Source: Oleiagrimonas soli | Lineage (GTDB): Bacteria; Pseudomonadota; Gammaproteobacteria; Xanthomonadales; Rhodanobacteraceae | Assembly: GCF_000761445.1 (NCBI RefSeq) | Contig: NZ_KN196470.1 | Location: 804,699 to 868,698, forward strand | Direction: 5' to 3' | DNA: 64,000 bases | In this document: in pieces, positions 58,966 to 64,000 of the stretch | Layout: each line of letters starts with the position of its first letter | How positions within the stretch are numbered: position 1 is the first letter of the stretch | Notes under the pieces: model-generated | What the model was told of the DNA's origin: nothing | Seen by the model: only the letters and a program-made list of their open reading frames with translations | Databases searched by the model: none | Position numbers and translations under genes: made by a program

Positions 58966-61332
58966 CTACGGGGTCTCGTGTTTTGGCGGGAGGTGGCTTG
59001 CAGGCGGCGGGGCGCCGCGCCAGAGCGGAATGTCGAGCGCGCTGTCGCCGTGCCACAGCAGTTTCAGCGGTGTTCCTGCATCGGCGAGACGCTCGTCGCT
59101 GACATCCTTGCCGGTTCCGTAGTTGATCTGCGCGAAAGGCGTCTTGATCACGCTGAGCACCGCGATCAGGCGGCTTCCCTTGCGCAACTGGCGGCTGGTC
59201 AGGCGTCCTGCAGTGAAGTCGAGCCGAGTGCGCGCACCGGGTGTGAGCAGGTGCCGCGTCGTGCGGTCCTTCACGTAGCTGGCGCGCGCCATGTAGTACG
59301 AGAGTCGGACGTAGCGGCCGTCCGGGCGCTGCTCATAGAGATCCACTTCGAAGTCGAAATCGCGCTTGTTCGCGGTGACATCGAAATGCCCCTCGAACAG
59401 GCCGCTGAACTGCACGTCGTGTCGGAACGGTGCGCTTTCAAAGACCAGGCCGTTCCAGCGGTCGATCCTGCGGGTGACGATGCGGCCGAATTCGGTGAAG
59501 GGATCCTGCTTGTCGCGTTCGGCCAGATCGACTGTCAGCGGCGTGACCGCATCGTGTCGAGGCGTCGCGGCAAGACGATGGCGGCTCCCCGGGCTTCGCG
59601 CCGGACGCAGGAAAAAACGTCGCTCTTCATCGTGCATGGCTGCGATGGATTCGGTGTGCCGCCAGGTGTTGGCCCCCATGACCTCGAAGTTGACCCGACT
59701 CTTCAGTACGGCCGGTTTGGGGCCGTGCTTGAACACATAGTCGAACCAGGCGTAGCGGAGGGCGCCCAGATCGATGTGCGCGACCGGGTCGATGCGGTAG
59801 CCATCGATGACGTCGCGCGGTTCGCCCAGCATGTCGATGGTGCCGCGCTGCCCGGCGACATGATCGTAGGGGCCGATCAGGAGGTAGCTCTCGGCGTTCG
59901 GTGCGTACCTGCGTTGCTGGCGGTAGTAGTACAGCGCACTGATCTGGCCGCCGTCGTAATAGCCCGTCGTGGTGAGGACGGGGATGTCGATCTTCGCGAA
60001 ATCCTTGCGGTACGGAATCATCGACCGCCAGTAGCCGTCGTAGGACGGGTGGTCGAGCCAGCGTTCGAAGGTCGGATTGGGCGTGCCGTCGATCCGCGGC
60101 AGGTCGCGGTAGGGCTTGCCCTCGGCATACCAGCGCCATTGCATTCGTCGCCAGCGTGCCTGGTCGGTCAGCATGCGGTTGTTCACCGTCTTGTTGGTCA
60201 ACGTATACAGCGGCCAGTAGTAGGCGAAGGTCTGGAACACGTTGCCTTCCATCGGGACGTCGATCCCCGGTGCGGCAGCGACCGAGGGCATCAGCGCCTT
60301 CAGTGCCCGCGGCAGATGCTTGGCCGCGGCCCATTGGGTGAAGCCCTCGTAACTGCCGCCGTACATGCCCACGCGGCCATCGCTCCACGGCTGGCGTGCG
60401 ATCCAATCGATGACCGCGTCGGCATCCCGGCCATCGTGCTCGTAGGCCACCGGCCTGTCCGGGCTGTGCGCCTTGCCGCGTGTGTAGCCTTCCACGCCGA
60501 CATAGCCGTTCGCCGCGCTGCGGCGCGCCTCGCTCAGGCTGAATCGGGGATCGGCGTAGATGGTGAAGTTGAGCAGTGCGGGTAGCTTGTCATGCGTGTT
60601 GCGGGGGCGAACGACCAGCACCGAGATGCTGGCGCCGTCATGGGTCTTCACCTGTACTTTGCGGATCCGGTACCGGCGGGCATCCTCGGCGTCGATCAGC
60701 GGCCTCGCGTATTGCTGGAAGGCGAGATAGGCGTCATACAGCTGGTAGGCGCGCACCAGCGCGATGGCGTCGGTGACGGACAACCGGGATGACTTCCTGG
60801 CCGTGTCCAGGGCCTGCCTGAAACGTTCCGCGAAGGGGTAATAGACCGGATTGAGGTCGATGGCGCGCACGACCAGACTGGCTGTGCGGTTATCCAGAGG
60901 TGTCACCACCTGGTGGAACGCGTCGGCAAAGCGTGGCGCGGACAGCGGCCCGTGCGCGCGTGCCAGGGCGAGGATGACGAATGGCAGGTCACGCGCGTCT
61001 GCCTGCATGGCGTGGCGGCGCAATCGAAGCTGCCGCAGGGCAGCCAGCGTTGCCCGAGCCTGTTCCGGCTTGCCCGCCACGGACAGCAGCCGGAACCGGT
61101 TGTCGAGACGGGTCTCCCGGTCCCGAGCGGGGTCGCTTTGCCGGAGTAGCGCCCGGGCCAGTGTTCTCATGACCGGCGCCGCCGTCTGCACGGTGACGTC
61201 GGACGGCAGCCGGAGCGTCGGTATTGAGGGGGGCGGTGAAAGGGCTCGGTGTGCAAGGGCGGCCGCCGGCGCTGCGCCTGTGCACAGAAGGGCGGTCAGC
61301 GTCAGGATGCGGATCGAGAATCTCGGGGGCAT
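58966..61332 (-). CDS. Secreted CocE/NonD-type alpha/beta hydrolase
   Basis: A 788-residue exported hydrolase of the CocE/NonD (X-Pro dipeptidyl-peptidase S15-like) family. A signal peptide (about residues 1-27) is followed by a roughly 200-residue N-terminal region. The alpha/beta core has nucleophile S327 in MYGGSYEGFTQW, and a C-terminal jellyroll domain begins near 600. Asp and His of the triad are likely in YYDGGQISA and GPYDHVAGQRG. The substrate could be an ester or a peptide. It interrupts the ribD and ribE genes together with the LytTR regulator. Confidence 0.87.
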   Translation of the reverse strand: MPPRFSIRILTLTALLCTGAAPAAALAHRALSPPPSIPTLRLPSDVTVQTAAPVMRTLARALLRQSDPARDRETRLDNRFRLLSVAGKPEQARATLAALRQLRLRRHAMQADARDLPFVILALARAHGPLSAPRFADAFHQVVTPLDNRTASLVVRAIDLNPVYYPFAERFRQALDTARKSSRLSVTDAIALVRAYQLYDAYLAFQQYARPLIDAEDARRYRIRKVQVKTHDGASISVLVVRPRNTHDKLPALLNFTIYADPRFSLSEARRSAANGYVGVEGYTRGKAHSPDRPVAYEHDGRDADAVIDWIARQPWSDGRVGMYGGSYEGFTQWAAAKHLPRALKALMPSVAAAPGIDVPMEGNVFQTFAYYWPLYTLTNKTVNNRMLTDQARWRRMQWRWYAEGKPYRDLPRIDGTPNPTFERWLDHPSYDGYWRSMIPYRKDFAKIDIPVLTTTGYYDGGQISALYYYRQQRRYAPNAESYLLIGPYDHVAGQRGTIDMLGEPRDVIDGYRIDPVAHIDLGALRYAWFDYVFKHGPKPAVLKSRVNFEVMGANTWRHTESIAAMHDEERRFFLRPARSPGSRHRLAATPRHDAVTPLTVDLAERDKQDPFTEFGRIVTRRIDRWNGLVFESAPFRHDVQFSGLFEGHFDVTANKRDFDFEVDLYEQRPDGRYVRLSYYMARASYVKDRTTRHLLTPGARTRLDFTAGRLTSRQLRKGSRLIAVLSVIKTPFAQINYGTGKDVSDERLADAGTPLKLLWHGDSALDIPLWRGAPPPASHLPPKHETP

Positions 61333-61437
61333 GCGGAATCTCCGTGTGGAGGCCGCACGGTAACGACGCCGGTGGCCGCGCCGGAGAAAAATCGGCCAAT
61401 GGACACGCTCGGCAGGTGAACCGTCACCGGTGTCGGT

Positions 61438-62355
61438 TCAGAGAATGCGGGTGCGCAGCAGTTGCGAACCCGCGCGGCTCGCCTTGATGGTCTGGCCTGT
61501 GGTCATGTGCACCAGCATGCGTCCGCCGCCGGCCGATTCGGCACGCGCGACCCGATGCAGATTCACGATGGCGGACCGGTGCACACGCAGGAATTTGCCT
61601 GGATCGAGCGTGCGGGAGAATTCGGTCAGCGTCATCTTCACCAGGTGGGTCTGGTCCGGTGTGGTCACCTCGGTATAGTCGTCTGCACCGGTGATGCAGA
61701 CGATCCGGTCCAGATCGATCGGAAGAATGTCCTCACCGAGCCGGATGAAGTGTCGCGTCGTTTCATCGGACGGTGATGACAGCAATTCCGATGTGTCTGT
61801 ACCGGATGCCGGATGGGTGGAGGCCGGAGCCTTGACCGGTCGCCACGTCTGCAGATAGGCAAGCATGGCGATCAGGCCGTAGATCGTCGCGTTCTCCAGC
61901 AACTGCCAGGCGCTCGCCCGCGTGGGGAAGGGCGTGACCCTGAAGCTCACCATGGACAGGTCGTTCATCATGCCGAGCAGGATGGTGAGCATCCACAGCG
62001 CGAGCACCGAGAACGCCGCGCACAACCCGATGTGTCCCAGCACCTGACGCAGGCCGCTCCCGTGGATCAGCCGCCGAAGAATCAGCCGACGGGCCAGGCC
62101 TCCGAAGAGTGCAACCGGGACCGCATTGGCCAGTCCGCCGAGCAGGGCTTCGCCGACCCCCGAGGCGCGCGCAACGTAAAGAGTGACGCTGTATGCGACG
62201 AACACGATCACGATGGCGATGGCATCGAACCGGTGGCTGCCGATCGTCCAGTCCGTCGGCGGAACCTCGTCGCGGGCGTCTGAGATTGGGCCCATGTCCG
62301 GAGGATCGATCGCAGAAACCGTTTCGTCGGCGCTGGAAGCATGCCGGGGAGTCAT
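61438..62355 (-). CDS. Membrane-bound LytTR transcriptional regulator
   Basis: A 305-residue regulator. Four hydrophobic segments lie at about 44-64, 70-93, 107-128 and 147-165. A C-terminal LytTR DNA-binding domain (about 205-305) contains DRIVCITGADDYTEV and FLRVHRSAIVNLHRV. There is no receiver domain, so it is probably not phosphorylated and may sense a membrane signal directly. It is upstream of the CocE-type gene on the same strand with about 105 bases between them and may control it. Confidence 0.87.
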   Translation of the reverse strand: MTPRHASSADETVSAIDPPDMGPISDARDEVPPTDWTIGSHRFDAIAIVIVFVAYSVTLYVARASGVGEALLGGLANAVPVALFGGLARRLILRRLIHGSGLRQVLGHIGLCAAFSVLALWMLTILLGMMNDLSMVSFRVTPFPTRASAWQLLENATIYGLIAMLAYLQTWRPVKAPASTHPASGTDTSELLSSPSDETTRHFIRLGEDILPIDLDRIVCITGADDYTEVTTPDQTHLVKMTLTEFSRTLDPGKFLRVHRSAIVNLHRVARAESAGGGRMLVHMTTGQTIKASRAGSQLLRTRIL

Positions 62356-62363
62356 GTGCCGAG

Positions 62364-62640
62364 TTATACCCGTGGCCTCTCTGTTTCAGCAACAGGCAGG
62401 GCGGCCGCGGCTTCGAGAGCGCTCTGTTGCCCGGATGCCGCGGGCAGCAAGGCATCGATCGGCAACAGTCGCTCCATCATCTGTGTCGTCACACTTTCGT
62501 TGGCGAGAAGCATGTGCCCATGCCGGGCGGTAAGTGCATCTCGCCATGCGGGAGCGACTGGCGAATACGCGGGCAGCGGCGACGGGGATCAGGTTGTCGT
62601 TCATGCCGTGCCAGAGGATGCCGCTGCGGCTACACGGCCG
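62364..62640 (-). pseudogene. Frameshifted remnant of an alpha/beta hydrolase C-terminus
   Basis: One minus-strand frame reads GILWHGMNDNLIPVAAA, the kind of stretch that holds the catalytic Asp of alpha/beta hydrolases. A different frame then continues GHMLLANESVTTQMMERLL to a stop at 62364, typical of the final His region. The two halves are joined by a frameshift and no N-terminal part exists. It is next to the LytTR gene and may have been part of the same hydrolase cluster. Confidence 0.55.
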
Positions 62641-62783
62641 ATGCACTGATCGCTGAGGACCTGTCGCAGGGCGGGTCGTTGAGCGATTCGCCGGTGCACC
62701 AGCTCTGGCTACCCGGCGCCGACCGCGAGTGTCCGGTGCGCTGCCTGGTCGATTTTCTGGCCGCGTCCATGGCCGACGAATGA
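62632..62783 (+). pseudogene. Remnant of a LysR-type regulator C-terminus
   Basis: About 50 codons read ALIAEDLSQGG...LWLPGADRECPVRCLVDFLAAS and a stop, which resembles the end of a LysR effector domain. There is no helix-turn-helix part, and the fragment abuts the hydrolase remnant on the other strand. A deletion joining two broken genes would explain both. Confidence 0.5.
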
Positions 62784-62824
62784 AACCATGGGCTACCCGG
62801 GGCGGCGGGAGACGGAGTGGTTCA

Positions 62825-62833
62825 TGCTATTCT
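62825..62833 (+). promoter_or_regulatory. Possible extended -10 promoter of the rib operon
   Basis: TGCTATTCT has the TGn extension and a TATTCT hexamer, 28 bases before the first paired base of the FMN riboswitch. No clear -35 is present, as is common for extended -10 promoters. Confidence 0.4.
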
Positions 62834-62860
62834 CGCAGAGCCGACCGAGTCGGCATGAAC

Positions 62861-62997
62861 GTCTTCAGGGCGGGGTGGAAGTCCCCACCGGCGGTAGGTG
62901 CCACGGCACGAGCCCGCGAGCGCTCACGAGGTTTCGTGAGGTCAGCAGATCCGGTCCAAGTCCGGAGCCGACGGTTACAGTCCGGATGAAAGAAGAC
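62861..62997 (+). promoter_or_regulatory. FMN riboswitch (RFN element)
   Basis: P1 is formed by GTCTTC (62861-62866) and GAAGAC (62992-62997). The invariant blocks follow in order: AGGGCGGGGTGGAAGTCCCC, ACCGGCGGTAG, AGCCCGCGAG, GGTCAGCAGATCCGGT, CCGGAGCCGACGGTTACAG and TCCGGATG. It binds FMN and lowers expression of the riboflavin genes ribE and ribBA downstream. Confidence 0.95.
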
Positions 62998-63027
62998 GGC
63001 CACGTCACTGCCTCGCGCGGTGGCGCA

Positions 63028-63050
63028 GCCTCGTGCCTTGAGGCGTTTTT
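63028..63050 (+). terminator. Intrinsic terminator downstream of the FMN riboswitch
   Basis: GCCTC (63028-63032) pairs with GAGGC (63040-63044) around a 7-base loop and is followed by GTTTTT. A second GCCTC at 63010-63014 could pair with the same 3' arm as an alternative structure. Confidence 0.6.
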
Positions 63051-63078
63051 CGTCCATCCACACGACGGGAAACGTTTC

Positions 63079-63132
63079 ATGAAAACCATCTCTGCAAGTT
63101 CCGCTTGCGCCTTCCGACGGGGAGGGCGCTGA
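63079..63132 (+). CDS. 17-codon leader ORF upstream of ribE
   Basis: ATG at 63079 opens 17 codons (MKTISASSACAFRRGGR) and stops one base before the ribE ATG. GGGAA lies about eight bases upstream, within the palindrome GAAACGTTTC (63069-63078). The ORF spans the hairpin that covers the ribE Shine-Dalgarno, so ribosomes translating it would open that hairpin. Expression is not shown by sequence alone. Confidence 0.4.
   Translation: MKTISASSACAFRRGGR
63107..63129 (+). promoter_or_regulatory. Hairpin sequestering the ribE Shine-Dalgarno
   Basis: Bases 63107-63115 pair with 63121-63129 (nine pairs, one of them G-U) around a 5-base loop. The 3' arm contains GGAGGG, the ribosome-binding site of ribE. 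This suggests translational as well as transcriptional control. Confidence 0.6.
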
Positions 63133-63133
63133 C

Positions 63134-63775
63134 ATGTTCACCGGCATCATCCAGGCCGTGGGCCGCGTGCGCGGTCTCGAACGGCGCGGCGGCGACGTGC
63201 GTTTGTCCATCGACACCGGCGCGCTCGATCTTTCCGATGTGCAGCTCGGCGATTCCATCGCCGTGGCCGGTTGCTGTCTGACCGCGGTGGCGCTCGATGA
63301 CGGCGGGTTCGCCGCCGATGTGTCCAACGAGTCGCTGTCGCTGACCACGCTGGGGCGGCTCAAGCGCGGCGATCCGGTCAATCTGGAAAAGGCGCTGCGT
63401 CTGGCCGACCGGCTGGGCGGGCATCTGGTGTCCGGTCACGTCGACGGGCTCGGCAAGGTGGTCTCGGTGACCGCCGACGCGCGCTCGCAGCGCTGGACGT
63501 TCGAGGTGCCGAAGGACCTCGCGCGCTACATCGCGCACAAGGGCTCGATCACCATCGACGGCACCAGTCTGACCGTGAACGAGGTCGACGACGTGCGTTT
63601 CGGCGTCAATCTGATTCCGCACACGGTCGAACACACCACCTTCGCCCAGCGCCGCGTCGGCGATGCCGTGAACCTCGAAGTGGATGTGGTCGCGCGCTAT
63701 GTCGAGCGTCTGCTCGGCGCGGGCCAGGGCGGCGGCATCGACGCGGATTTCCTGAACAAGCACGGCTTCGCCTGA
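63134..63775 (+). CDS. ribE: Riboflavin synthase alpha subunit
   Basis: It dismutates two lumazine molecules to riboflavin. The 213-residue protein has the duplicated barrel with the start [12 protein letters not shown] and internal signature [14 protein letters not shown]. The second half has [22 protein letters not shown] lies upstream inside the sequestering hairpin. It is the first full gene after the FMN riboswitch. Confidence 0.96.
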   Translation: MFTGIIQAVGRVRGLERRGGDVRLSIDTGALDLSDVQLGDSIAVAGCCLTAVALDDGGFAADVSNESLSLTTLGRLKRGDPVNLEKALRLADRLGGHLVSGHVDGLGKVVSVTADARSQRWTFEVPKDLARYIAHKGSITIDGTSLTVNEVDDVRFGVNLIPHTVEHTTFAQRRVGDAVNLEVDVVARYVERLLGAGQGGGIDADFLNKHGFA

Positions 63776-63801
63776 TCGGCGCGAAGCGAGGAACGACGAA
63801 C

Positions 63802-64000
63802 ATGGCATTCAACACCATCCCCGAACTGCTCGAGGACATCCGCGCCGGCCGCATGGTCGTGATTCTCGACGACGAGGATCGCGAGAACGAAGGCGACCTG
63901 ATCATGGCCGCATCCATGGTGCGCCCCGAGGACATCAACTTCATGGTGCGCGAGGCGCGCGGTCTGGTCTGCCTGGCGCTGACCGAGCAGCGCTGCCGAC
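63802..64000 (+). CDS. ribBA: 3,4-dihydroxy-2-butanone-4-phosphate synthase domain, partial (right edge)
   Basis: The 66 visible residues are the N-terminus of a RibB domain, which makes the four-carbon precursor of lumazine. The metal- and substrate-binding signature [19 protein letters not shown] is intact, and [11 protein letters not shown] follows. The frame is open to the end of the window. In this group the gene is usually fused to a GTP cyclohydrolase II-like domain (ribBA), which cannot be checked here. It starts 27 bases after ribE. Confidence 0.9.
   Translation, partial: MAFNTIPELLEDIRAGRMVVILDDEDRENEGDLIMAASMVRPEDINFMVREARGLVCLALTEQRCR

Overview
The window is G+C-rich, densely packed bacterial chromosome, mostly with the gene content and order of a gammaproteobacterium of the order Xanthomonadales/Lysobacterales. 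Supporting this are a SAM-riboswitch-led metX-metB-homoserine dehydrogenase operon, a type II secretion operon starting with gspE, divergent pepA-holC and lptFG, a glyA-nrdR-ribD string, and an FMN-riboswitch-led ribE-ribBA pair. Family and genus cannot be fixed from the sequence alone. I see no tRNA, rRNA, CRISPR array, prophage or insertion sequence.

Layout. 1-2413: prfC (cut by the left edge) and a membrane fatty-acid desaturase, both on the minus strand. 2564-6137: methionine/threonine-branch operon with a palindrome, promoter, SAM riboswitch and expression platform, then metX, metB and hom. 6407-9574: class II lanthipeptide locus 1 (precursor and LanM). 9618-16242: amino-acid permease, beta-propeller diguanylate cyclase, serine dehydratase and a small glutaredoxin-like protein. 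16391-16722: a 24-bp minisatellite among hairpin-type interspersed repeats. 16933-21559: a tightly overlapping minus-strand operon in which two DUF697 GTPases bracket yceI, cytochrome b561 and yceI. 21694-25233: beta-propeller hybrid histidine kinase. 25250-32770: KOW-motif protein, holC, pepA, lptF, lptG, RDD protein, xerD and dsbC. 32871-38620: purL, a family 2 glycosyltransferase and a DUF4197 protein. 38804-42136: class II lanthipeptide locus 2 (promoter, precursor, internal terminator, LanM). 42448-49196: def and gspEFGHIJK. 49229-55477: pyrF, ettA and two enzyme/TetR pairs, each with a palindromic operator. 55640-58943: glyA, nrdR, a monooxygenase-like gene and ribD. 58966-62783: secreted CocE-type hydrolase, membrane LytTR regulator and a stretch of broken genes. 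62825-64000: FMN riboswitch, 17-codon leader ORF, ribE, and ribBA cut by the right edge.

The most unusual content is the pair of separate lanthipeptide loci about 32 kb apart. Both precursors carry the NPAG-x-LF leader motif of the mersacidin family and each sits next to a LanM with intact catalytic and zinc-binding residues. Their predicted cores are unlike each other and unlike the lipid-II-binding lantibiotics, and neither locus has a recognisable LanT transporter/protease or immunity gene. Locus 2 carries an intrinsic terminator between precursor and synthetase and is visibly less G+C-rich than its neighbours.

Both riboswitches have readable expression platforms. The SAM aptamer contains a 13-nt segment perfectly complementary to a downstream hairpin arm, and both metX and ribE have a hairpin covering their Shine-Dalgarno sequence.
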